Under the pieces are notes generated by a model. The model did no database searches, was not told where the DNA came from, and was given only the letters and a program-made list of their open reading frames with translations. A stretch of DNA of 6,683 nt from Campylobacteraceae bacterium (GTDB lineage: Bacteria > Campylobacterota > Campylobacteria > Campylobacterales > Campylobacteraceae): NCBI GenBank assembly GCA_031276365.1, contig JAISNG010000071.1:1-6683 (forward strand), in the 5' to 3' direction. This document shows positions 1 through 5,959 of this stretch, one piece after another. Numbering within the stretch: the stretch's first letter is position 1; each line of letters begins with the position of its first letter. The position numbers and the translations under genes were made by a program.

Positions 1-1
1 C

Positions 2-823
2 GCCGGCGGAGTTGATATTATCGCGGAGATAAGTGCGCAAAAAAGGCCTGCCAAAGAGAATTTGAGAGCATATGAGATAAACATAAAAGATTTGCAAGGC
101 GGGCATTCTGGAGTGGACATAGACAAAAATATCCCAAATGCGATTAAGATTTTAGCGCAGGAGATTGATGCCGACAAATGTGAACTTTCGTCAATATGCG
201 GCGGAGAGAGGATGAACTCCATACCAAAAAGCGCATCCGCGATAGTTTACGCCGCGAAAGATTTTGTTTTAAAAAACAAGGATTTGAACATACAGGAAAT
301 GAAAGGCAGCGGTAATATTTTTGTGCATTCCAAAAACATAATCGCGATGCTCCAAAGTTTCAATCAAGGTATGCGCTCTTTTAACGACGAGCTTAAAATC
401 CCCAATGCAAGCATCAATCTCTCAACCATCAAAACAGATGATGAAAAAGTCAGGGTGGAGTTTTTCGCAAGGGCAATGGATAAAAAAGCTCTGGAGAATT
501 TGCGCGATGAAACGGTTGTGTTTTTAAAAAGCTTCGGATTTGAGGTTAAAACAGAAGGATTTTCGGCTCCATGGAAACCAAATATCACGCCGTTTGCAAA
601 AAAACTTCAAAAAATAGTGCAAAAATCTTTTAAAAATGTGGAATTCAAAGCGATGCATGCGGGACTTGAATGCGGCATCTTTGAAAGCATCAATCCATCT
701 CTTCAAACCGCCTCAATAGGTCCTAATATCCACTTCCCGCACTCTTTGAATGAGCGCTGCGAAATCGCATCTGTAGAAAGAGTGCAAAAAATTTTGGAGG
801 AGTTGATATGGGATTTGGAGTAG
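2..823 (+). CDS. pepD: Aminoacyl-histidine dipeptidase (PepD, M20 family), C-terminal part
   Basis: This is a cytosolic zinc peptidase that cleaves Xaa-His and other dipeptides. The frame is open to the window edge, so the gene begins upstream; the TTG at 62 is internal. About 273 codons are visible. E. coli PepD has about 485 residues, so a little under half, including the first metal ligands, lies outside. Numbering from nt 2, the M20 signature DLQGGHSG is at residues 30-37, where the lid/dimerisation domain begins, followed by the PepD-typical GGERMNSIPKSA. The second half of the catalytic domain returns with HAGLECG (219-225, E223 a likely metal ligand) and a late histidine in GPNIHFPHSLNER (H247), corresponding to GPTI..aHSPdE in the family. 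The end (WDLE, TAG at 821) looks natural. Family assignment is firm; exact dipeptide specificity is inferred. Confidence 0.9.
   Translation, partial: AGGVDIIAEISAQKRPAKENLRAYEINIKDLQGGHSGVDIDKNIPNAIKILAQEIDADKCELSSICGGERMNSIPKSASAIVYAAKDFVLKNKDLNIQEMKGSGNIFVHSKNIIAMLQSFNQGMRSFNDELKIPNASINLSTIKTDDEKVRVEFFARAMDKKALENLRDETVVFLKSFGFEVKTEGFSAPWKPNITPFAKKLQKIVQKSFKNVEFKAMHAGLECGIFESINPSLQTASIGPNIHFPHSLNERCEIASVERVQKILEELIWDLE
796..802 (+). promoter_or_regulatory. Strong Shine-Dalgarno inside the end of pepD
   Basis: GGAGGAG lies 5 nt before the ATG at 808, a near-ideal match and spacing, better than that of any intact gene in the window. It sits within the last codons of pepD, the usual arrangement for translational coupling to a downstream gene, but the reading frame it serves stops after 12 codons. 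Confidence 0.6.
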
Positions 824-846
824 ATTTAAGTACAAAAAGTATATAA
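808..846 (+). other. Orphan 12-codon frame overlapping the pepD end (gene-start remnant or leader peptide)
   Basis: ATG at 808 opens a frame reading MGFGVDLSTKSI and ending at TAA 844-846; it overlaps the end of pepD by 16 nt. Its ribosome binding site is excellent, so ribosomes finishing pepD would probably reinitiate here. No continuation of a recognisable protein follows in any frame until the glycosyltransferase remnant at 880. It may be the surviving first codons of a gene lost in the same decay, a small coupled peptide, or chance. I do not recognise the sequence and assign no function. Confidence 0.3.
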
Positions 847-879
847 TCAGTTTTTTAATAAAACATTAAAAAGACAGAT

Positions 880-1767
880 ATGTCATTTAAAAGAAAATTT
901 AGAAAACTTTTAAAAACACCCTCTGTTTTTTGAAGAGTATATTTTTTAGAAAGCTGCATTTAAACAAGTATATTCAATATTTTTATATTGTAAAAGCAGA
1001 TATATCAGACGCAAAGAGACCTCAATTTGTCTTTTGCAAACCAAAAGACGACTTAAAAGGCGGATTTTGGCAACTATTTTACCGCCCTGATAATGTCTAT
1101 TTTGAATGATTTGATTTTATGGTGCATGGTTTTACATGCTATCTTTTTTTGAAAAATAACACAATAAATTATAAAATGATATGGTCGCATGAAAAAAGCA
1201 GTTCGTTCATATAGCGCAGTTTATTTGACTTCACAAAGCTGCATGAAGTATATATTTGGTTTACGAGCGATGCTGTTCTGGATTTGGCGTTGAGGCAATG
1301 GCTAAGGCTGAATAAAAAAGTTAGGATATATAGTCAATATACTTGAAAAACTTGGCAAATATAATGCCATACATGTTAGAAATACAGACTACAAAACTGG
1401 CTATAAAATATTTTTTGAGAAAATTAACGCAAACTTGGAGACAAAATAGTCCTTTACGCAGACGACCTGCAATGTCAGCTTTATGCCAAATTTTTTTGAC
1501 GGCAAACTTCATGTGCTTACACAGCTTCCGAATATATAAAGTTAACCTTTACATGAGAATAAAAATCTTCACAAATATAGCATCAATGTGAATATTCTTG
1601 CAGATTTGTTTATCTTGGCAAATGGGAAAAATCTCCATTTTTCAACACTTTTTGCCGAATGCCAAATATCCGCACATTAAAAGGAATGGTGGTTATGGTT
1701 TTAGCGCTCTCGCAAAAAAGCTTCATAAAGGGCAGAGTTGGTTAAAAAAATTTTGTACGGAAATTAA
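880..1767 (+). pseudogene. Decayed surface-glycan glycosyltransferase, possibly fucosyltransferase-like
   Basis: No intact gene lies here, but pieces of one protein can be followed through three frames. From ATG 880: MSFKRKFRKLLKTPSVF, then FFEEYIF (stop 947), then RKLHLNKYIQYF and on through KPKDDLKGGFWQLFY (stops at 1107, 1212 and 1344). Next comes KLGKYNAIHVRNTDYKTGY (from about 1348 to a stop at 1447), DKIVLYADDLQCQLYAKFF (1440-1496), then FDGKLHVLTQLPNI (stops at 1537, 1543, 1678), GFSALAKKLHKGQSWLKK, and LKKILYGN ending at TAA 1765. The span is 888 nt, a whole number of codons, fitting an ancestral protein of about 295 residues. The N-terminal KFRKLLKTPSVFF resembles the start of many Campylobacterota capsule or LOS glycosyltransferases. 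HVRNTDY followed by a DD segment resembles the donor-site region of fucosyltransferase-like GT-B enzymes; this part is inference. At least six frame changes and several in-frame stops make it clearly non-functional. Confidence 0.7.
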
Positions 1768-1775
1768 TGAGTTAC

Positions 1776-2342
1776 TTACAATACTCGCTTTTTTGTCGCC
1801 TTTTTGAAATAGAGCCAGATGATAAAAACCAGAAAAGCTAAAATAACGGGCGCTATGTATGGCTTATCTTCCAGCATATAAAATATTTTCGTGAAATACT
1901 CTCCCGCGTAATAACTGCCATATCCCAAAGATAATGCCCAGATGATTGCGGCAATGAGATTTATGATATTAAATTTTAGCAACGGATACTTGGTAAGTCC
2001 CACAGCTATTGGAATTAGAGTTTTGAGTCCGTAGATAAATTTTTTGATGATAATAATCCTGTCTCCGTATCTTTTCATCAAAATATGGCTCAAAGCGAGC
2101 TTTCTGCGGTGTTTTTTTATGTATGGCATTATGACTTCACGATTATATCTGCCGATGCTTGATAAGACGGCATCCCCTATAAAATTGGCAGTTGCTGCCA
2201 CGGCGATTGACACTTCTATGTTCATAACTCCCTTGTATGAAAGCACGCCCGCTGCGATGATGGCAACCATACCGCCGCCAAAAGAGTATAGAAAAAGGGC
2301 TATATAGCCCCAAGTAGCAAGCGATGTTAAAATCTCTTCCAC
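1776..2342 (-). CDS. DedA/VTT-like integral membrane protein
   Basis: This is a 188-residue polytopic inner-membrane protein. Hydrophobic segments lie at about residues 12-35, 43-63, 105-117 (short, possibly re-entrant), 122-147 and 161-179, with a basic C-terminus (KKATKKRVL). The segment NFIGDAVLSSIGRY (53-66) matches the GD...Y.iGR element of DedA/SNARE-associated proteins, and IIKKFIYGLKTLIPIAVGL (98-116) followed by an invariant-type W (135) matches their F.gRf.P..R......aG...W block. DedA proteins are linked to undecaprenyl-phosphate or phospholipid translocation and membrane-potential maintenance; which applies here is unknown. The start is GTG at 2342: upstream codons run back to the rny stop without another ATG/GTG/TTG, and the first internal ATG would cut into the first membrane segment. 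The Shine-Dalgarno is weak (AAAGAGA). It lies 45 nt after rny and is probably cotranscribed. The usual N-terminal acidic (P..E) motif is not evident. Confidence 0.8.
   Translation of the reverse strand: MEEILTSLATWGYIALFLYSFGGGMVAIIAAGVLSYKGVMNIEVSIAVAATANFIGDAVLSSIGRYNREVIMPYIKKHRRKLALSHILMKRYGDRIIIIKKFIYGLKTLIPIAVGLTKYPLLKFNIINLIAAIIWALSLGYGSYYAGEYFTKIFYMLEDKPYIAPVILAFLVFIIWLYFKKATKKRVL
2297..2310 (-). repeat. 14-bp perfect palindrome followed by a T run, inside the dedA start
   Basis: GGGCTATATAGCCC is a perfect inverted repeat. On the minus strand, in the sense of rny-dedA transcription, it can fold as a 5-bp stem with an ATAT loop and is followed at once by TTTTTC. This has the outline of a weak intrinsic terminator about 30 nt into dedA. 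The same bases encode GYIA in the first membrane segment, so the palindrome may be incidental. Confidence 0.3.
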
Positions 2343-2387
2343 TATTATCTCTTTGGCACGTTTTGGTATAAAGCGTGAACTTTGACG

Positions 2388-3944
2388 TTATCTGGCATAA
2401 TCAACCGCTCTTGTTTCCCTTATCACGTTTACCTTTATCTCACCGGGATACTGCACTTTTTCTTCAATCTCTTTGCTTATCTCTCTTGCCAAAAGAACGG
2501 CTTCATCATCATTTACAAGTTTGGCATTTGCGATGACTCTTATCTCTCGTCCCGCATTTATCGCGTATGCTTGCTTGATGCCCTCTTTTGATTTTGCTAT
2601 CTCTTCTATGTCTTGAACACGTTTTAAAAAACTCTCAAGCACTTCTCTTCTCGCGCCAGGACGCGCAGCGGAAAGCGTATCGGCAGCGCATACTGCGGCG
2701 GCTTCTATAGACGCAGCTTCTTCGTGTCCATGGTGCGCATAAATCGCATTTACAACGATTGGATGTTCTTTATAACGCTTGCAGACATCTGCACCCAAAT
2801 CAACGTGGCTTCCTGCAAACTCATGCGTTAAGGATTTGCCTATGTCGTGCAAAAGTCCTGCTCTTTTTGCAAGTTGTTCATTTCCGCCAAGCTCTGCGGC
2901 AATGATACCTGCAAGGTTTGCAACCTCAAGAGAATGCCCAAGAGCGTTTTGTCCGTAACTTGCGCGAAATTTTAATTTGCCTATCAATTTTACAATTTCA
3001 GGGTGAACTTTTGTAAGTCCCAAATCCATAACGATATTTTCGCCCTCTTCCAAAAGATTTTGCTCAAATTCGTCTTTAACTTTTTCATGTATATCTTCAA
3101 TGCGCGCGGGCTGGATTCTGCCGTCTTCTATCAAAAGCTCTATAACTTTCGTCGCAACCGCCCTTCTGTAAAGGTTAAAACTGCTTAATATAATCGCATT
3201 TGGCGTGTCGTCTATGATGATATCAACGCCTAAGAGCATCTCAAGAGTCTTGATATTTCTACCCTCTTTGCCTATAATGCGTCCTTTCAAATCATCATCT
3301 TTAATGTTTACAACATTTATAAGCCTCTCCGCCGCAAAATCTCCAGCAAATCTCGTTGTAGCCTGCGCCAATATATAATTTGCCTTGCGCTTTGCCTCCT
3401 GTTTTGCTTCCTCTTCATATTTTCTGACCACATGCGCTATCTCAGCGCGGGATTGCTCTTCTACCTTTTTAAGGATTATCTCTTTTGCTTCACACTCGGT
3501 AAGTCCTGCGGAGTGTTCCAAAACACGGATAGCCTCTTTGAGTTTGGTTTGATAGTCTTGCTTTAGTTTCACAACCTCTTGATTTAACTCTTCTGTCTTT
3601 TTTTTGAATACATCTATATCGTCTTTATCTTTTGAGAGTTTTTTGAAATCTTCTTTAAGAGATATCTCTCGCTTCTCAACATCGGTAAGTTTGATGATAT
3701 ACTCTTTTTTGAGTTTTATCGCCTCTTCTTCAAAACGCCTTTTGGCGGCTAATTCAGCTTCTTGAACTTTTATATTTGCATTTTTTAGTACAAGCTCGGC
3801 TTCATGCTCTATGGCTTTGGCTCTTGCCTTTGCCTGCGTTGTGTAAATCTCATAATTTGCCGCGTCAAGTTTTTTTGCTATTGCAAATCCTGCGGCTCCC
3901 GTAATTGCGGCAGCAGCTACTCCTATTCCTAACTCTAAAAACAT
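2388..3944 (-). CDS. rny: Ribonuclease Y
   Basis: RNase Y is a membrane-anchored endoribonuclease that initiates mRNA decay; Campylobacterota use RNase Y and RNase J rather than RNase E. The 518-residue length is typical. Domains in order: N-terminal membrane anchor (about 3-22), a long charged coiled coil rich in K, E and A (about 30-190), a KH RNA-binding domain with GRIIGKEGRN at 221-230, and an HD phosphohydrolase domain with H337 (GHSLE), the HDIGKS signature (H366-D367), HHGHEEA (404-410) and a late metal aspartate in AADTLSAARPGARRE (D422). The C-terminal region ends in VQYPGEIKVNVIRETRAVDYA, as in the family. All key residues are present. ATG 3944 is preceded by AGAGGA at 4-6 nt spacing. 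The start lies inside the 3' end of fthC (80-nt overlap), suggesting translational coupling; dedA follows after 45 nt. Confidence 0.97.
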   Translation of the reverse strand: MFLELGIGVAAAAITGAAGFAIAKKLDAANYEIYTTQAKARAKAIEHEAELVLKNANIKVQEAELAAKRRFEEEAIKLKKEYIIKLTDVEKREISLKEDFKKLSKDKDDIDVFKKKTEELNQEVVKLKQDYQTKLKEAIRVLEHSAGLTECEAKEIILKKVEEQSRAEIAHVVRKYEEEAKQEAKRKANYILAQATTRFAGDFAAERLINVVNIKDDDLKGRIIGKEGRNIKTLEMLLGVDIIIDDTPNAIILSSFNLYRRAVATKVIELLIEDGRIQPARIEDIHEKVKDEFEQNLLEEGENIVMDLGLTKVHPEIVKLIGKLKFRASYGQNALGHSLEVANLAGIIAAELGGNEQLAKRAGLLHDIGKSLTHEFAGSHVDLGADVCKRYKEHPIVVNAIYAHHGHEEAASIEAAAVCAADTLSAARPGARREVLESFLKRVQDIEEIAKSKEGIKQAYAINAGREIRVIANAKLVNDDEAVLLAREISKEIEEKVQYPGEIKVNVIRETRAVDYAR

Positions 3945-4521
3945 TTTTTCCTCTTTTTATCATAATATCTGTCGGGGTTATATAAATATCTGCCTGCATA
4001 TCGTAAGCTTCGCAGAGCTTTTTTTCAGTAAAACATTTAGCAAGTTGAATAAAAATGACTAAAGGTTTTGGCTTCAGGGCAGAAAAAAACCTGTCATATA
4101 TTCCCTTACCAAAACCAACTCTTCTCATGTCCCCGTCAACCCCGATGACAGGAACTACCGCTATATCAACCTTTTGCGCAAGCCCGCAAGAATCGGCGGG
4201 CTCTAAAATATTAAACTTTTTTTTCCATACAGGCAATCTGTATTTTACCAATTTAAAACTGACACATTCCATAAATGGAACATAGATTATTTTATTTCGT
4301 CTTAATTTTGGAAAAATCTGCCTCAAATCAACCTCCGTTTTAAGCGGAAGATACATCAATATCGTCTTAAAGCGCAGCTTTTTAAGAACGCTGTTTAAAG
4401 CTTTTGAGGCAATATGCGAATTCCTAAAATATTTTTCGCGCGAAATATGCTCAAGTTTCTCAAGACAGATTTTGCGAAACTGAACTTTTGACATGTCATT
4501 ATTTGTGCTTTTAAGCGACAT
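3865..4521 (-). CDS. fthC: 5-formyltetrahydrofolate cyclo-ligase
   Basis: The enzyme is cytosolic (EC 6.3.3.2). It converts 5-formyl-THF plus ATP to 5,10-methenyl-THF, returning a folate inhibitor/storage form to the C1 pool. The protein is 218 residues. Family motifs are clear: basic N-terminal SKVQFRK, MYLPLKTEVDLRQIF (56-70), VPFMECVSFKLVKY (81-94), FNILEP (103-108, the fGI.EP element), VPVIGVDGDMRRVGFGKGIYDR (123-144, containing the G.GKG.YDR ATP-binding signature), and D.ITPTDI (178-186). M1 at 4521 is preferred because a GGAAA element lies upstream, although at long spacing. M10 at 4494 begins nearer the conserved region and is the alternative. From about residue 193 the tail is simply the rny 5' end read in another frame, ending at TGA 3865. 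It is arginine- and serine-rich and not family-like. First gene of the leftward operon. Confidence 0.9.
   Translation of the reverse strand: MSLKSTNNDMSKVQFRKICLEKLEHISREKYFRNSHIASKALNSVLKKLRFKTILMYLPLKTEVDLRQIFPKLRRNKIIYVPFMECVSFKLVKYRLPVWKKKFNILEPADSCGLAQKVDIAVVPVIGVDGDMRRVGFGKGIYDRFFSALKPKPLVIFIQLAKCFTEKKLCEAYDMQADIYITPTDIMIKRGKNVFRVRNRSSCCRNYGSRRICNSKKT
3950..3957 (-). promoter_or_regulatory. Ribosome binding site of rny inside fthC
   Basis: On the minus strand AAAGAGGA followed by A-rich sequence precedes ATG 3944. It supports this start despite the 80-nt overlap with the upstream gene, and means ribosomes translating the fthC tail pass over the rny initiation region. Confidence 0.6.
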
Positions 4522-4575
4522 TTTTCTATAATTTCCTTTTTTTAAAAATCATTTTACAACAACAAGGATAACTTC
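4522..4575. promoter_or_regulatory. Divergent intergenic promoter region between fthC and the lipoprotein gene
   Basis: These 54 AT-rich bases separate two operons transcribed away from each other, so both promoters should lie here or just inside the flanking genes. For the leftward operon a TAAAAT (complement of 4551-4556) could serve as a -10, giving a leader of about 20 nt, but I see no convincing -35. No operator-like inverted repeat is visible. Confidence 0.5.
4527..4532 (+). promoter_or_regulatory. Probable sigma70 -10 box (TATAAT) for the lipoprotein-ftsY-radA operon
   Basis: A perfect TATAAT precedes the GTG start by 43 nt. A poor -35 (TTGTGC at 4503-4508, 18-nt spacer) matches the known weakness of -35 boxes in Campylobacterota. 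A start site near 4539 and a leader of about 37 nt would follow. Confidence 0.5.
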
Positions 4576-5085
4576 GTGATAAAAAATACCGCCATTATCG
4601 TGCTTGTTTTGTGTTTTAGCATTTTTTTTGGCTGCAGTTCCACTGATAAACCGCTGAAACAAAACCAAAGCATAACGCTGAAAACTACCGAAAGCAAAAC
4701 GATAACGCTTAAAAAAACAGCTGATGGATTTGTTTACGGCAATAAATCGTTATTGTTAGTATTTTTTACGACTTCATGTAGTCCGTGTAATGCTCAAATC
4801 CCACATCTGAACAGTCTTCAAAGCAGATATGAAAACGACTTTGACATCGTCTCCGTTATCCTTGAAAACAAACCTCTTGAAGAGATTCAAAGTTTTGCGG
4901 CAGATAAAGGCATGGATTTTATCGTTACCCTTGATAAAAACAACTTCAAACTCTCATCTACTCTTGGCAATATAACAAGCGCGCCTTACATGGTGATGTA
5001 TGACAAAAACGGCGCATATATTACTGACTATACTGGAGCAGTGCCTGAAGAGATGATAGAGGCGGATTTGAAAAGGACTTTTTGA
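4576..5085 (+). CDS. TlpA-like thioredoxin-fold lipoprotein
   Basis: This is a 169-residue envelope protein predicted to act as a thiol-disulfide reductase. It has a short basic N-terminus (MIKN), a hydrophobic stretch (5-19) and a lipobox-like IFFGC with acylated Cys20; phenylalanine at -3 is off-consensus but G-C is right. Ser follows the Cys, so there is no inner-membrane retention aspartate. A polar linker (21-52) leads to a thioredoxin domain: LLLVFFTTSCSPCNAQIPHL carries the CSPC redox centre (C68, C71), and SAPYMVMYDKNG carries the cis-proline (P137). The TlpA/ResA-type layout is complete. The GTG start at 4576 is supported by AAGGAT at 4564-4569. The TGA stop overlaps the ftsY ATG by one base (TGATG). 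The Campylobacter jejuni counterpart in the same place is, from memory, annotated as a thioredoxin lipoprotein. The substrate (cytochrome c maturation, other envelope thiols) is not evident from context. Confidence 0.85.
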   Translation: MIKNTAIIVLVLCFSIFFGCSSTDKPLKQNQSITLKTTESKTITLKKTADGFVYGNKSLLLVFFTTSCSPCNAQIPHLNSLQSRYENDFDIVSVILENKPLEEIQSFAADKGMDFIVTLDKNNFKLSSTLGNITSAPYMVMYDKNGAYITDYTGAVPEEMIEADLKRTF

Positions 5086-5957
5086 TGTTTGCTTCCATAA
5101 AAAAAGGACTTGGCAAAACTCTTGAAGCAATAAGAGATATCGTTCCTGCAAAACAGGAAAAAGTAGGCAAGGAGCTTTTAGAAGAGGTTCTTTTGGAAGC
5201 TGACGTAAATTACGAACTTATTGAAGAGATAATCTACTATCTCCCGCCGCAAAACAGCGTCGGCAGAGAGGATATCAAAAGAGTTTTGAAGTCCTATTTT
5301 GCGTATGACAATAAGCCCGCCATCCAAACCGCACCCTTTGTAGAATTGATAGCAGGCGTAAACGGAGCAGGCAAAACAACTACCATCGCAAAACTTGCCA
5401 ACATATACAAAAAACAAAATAAAAGCGTTTTGCTGGGAGCTGCGGATACATTCAGAGCCGCGGCCATAGAGCAGCTTAGACGCTGGAGCGAAAAGATAGA
5501 CGTCCCGATAATCTACACCAAACAAGGACATGACCCGTCAGCCGTAGCTTACGACACGATAATGTCCGCAAAGGCAAAAAAAATTGACAATGTCATTATA
5601 GACACAGCAGGACGCCTTCACAATCAGGTAAATCTTGCCAACGAACTCAAAAAAATTGTCAAGATATGCGACAAAGCCGACAGTGGCGCGCCTCACAGAA
5701 AAATTTTGATACTTGACGGCACACAGGGAAATTCGGCGGCAAATCAAGCGCTTGCATTTAATGAGACGATAGGCATAGACGCTCTTATCATCACAAAACT
5801 TGACGGCACGGCAAAGGGCGGCTCGCTCTTTAGCATCGCTAAAACCATGCAGCTTCCGATACTTTATGTGGGTGTTGGCGAGGGAATGGACGACCTTATA
5901 GCGTTTGATGCGGAAAATTATGTAGATACGATACTTGATGCGCTTTTCGGGCAGTAG
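5085..5957 (+). CDS. ftsY: Signal recognition particle receptor FtsY
   Basis: FtsY is the SRP GTPase that docks SRP-ribosome complexes at the membrane for cotranslational insertion via SecYEG. The 290-residue protein has the N (four-helix) domain at about 1-80 and the G domain after it: P-loop GVNGAGKTTT (91-100), DTFRAAAIEQLRRW (121-134), DTAGRLHNQVNLANEL (173-188), DGTQGNSAANQ (211-221, in place of the common DATTGQNA), TKLDGTAKGG (237-246) and the closing GVGEGMDDL (263-271). The long acidic A domain of E. coli FtsY is absent; membrane contact must rely on the N-terminal amphipathic helix (MFASIKKGLGKTLEAI). ATG 5085 is chosen over the in-frame TTG at 5082 because AAGGA at 5073-5077 is well spaced and the TGATG overlap with the preceding gene implies coupling. 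radA follows after 2 nt. Confidence 0.96.
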   Translation: MFASIKKGLGKTLEAIRDIVPAKQEKVGKELLEEVLLEADVNYELIEEIIYYLPPQNSVGREDIKRVLKSYFAYDNKPAIQTAPFVELIAGVNGAGKTTTIAKLANIYKKQNKSVLLGAADTFRAAAIEQLRRWSEKIDVPIIYTKQGHDPSAVAYDTIMSAKAKKIDNVIIDTAGRLHNQVNLANELKKIVKICDKADSGAPHRKILILDGTQGNSAANQALAFNETIGIDALIITKLDGTAKGGSLFSIAKTMQLPILYVGVGEGMDDLIAFDAENYVDTILDALFGQ

Positions 5958-5959
5958 TT

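Noticed and set aside
62..64. TTG as the start of pepD
   Set aside because: The frame stays open and protein-like to the left edge, and M20 peptidases need the upstream metal-binding half; the gene is cut by the window.
1060..1085. GGCGG ... CCGCC inverted repeat
   Set aside because: The arms are 5 bp with an 18-nt loop and no T tract; it lies inside the decayed gene and is likely chance.
1343..1591. 82-codon plus-strand open frame
   Set aside because: It is the off-frame of the glycosyltransferase remnant; the protein-like signal (AIHVRNTDYKT, VLYADDLQC) is in the other two frames over the same bases.
1626..1643. GAAAAAT-ctcc-ATTTTTC hairpin as a terminator
   Set aside because: The stem is almost all A-T and falls within the coding-like segment GKNLHFS of the remnant, with no following T run.
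1598..1807. 69-codon plus-strand open frame as a separate gene
   Set aside because: Only its middle part (GFSALAKKLHKG, about 1700-1750) carries signal, and this belongs to the decayed glycosyltransferase. It has no start signal and runs into the dedA 3' end.
4055..4285. Plus-strand frame opposite fthC, and similar short frames opposite rny, dedA, ftsY, pepD and radA
   Set aside because: They mirror strongly conserved genes on the other strand or frame, and lack ribosome binding sites and recognisable domains.
5082..5084. TTG as the ftsY start
   Set aside because: The ATG one codon later has better spacing from AAGGA and fits the TGATG overlap.
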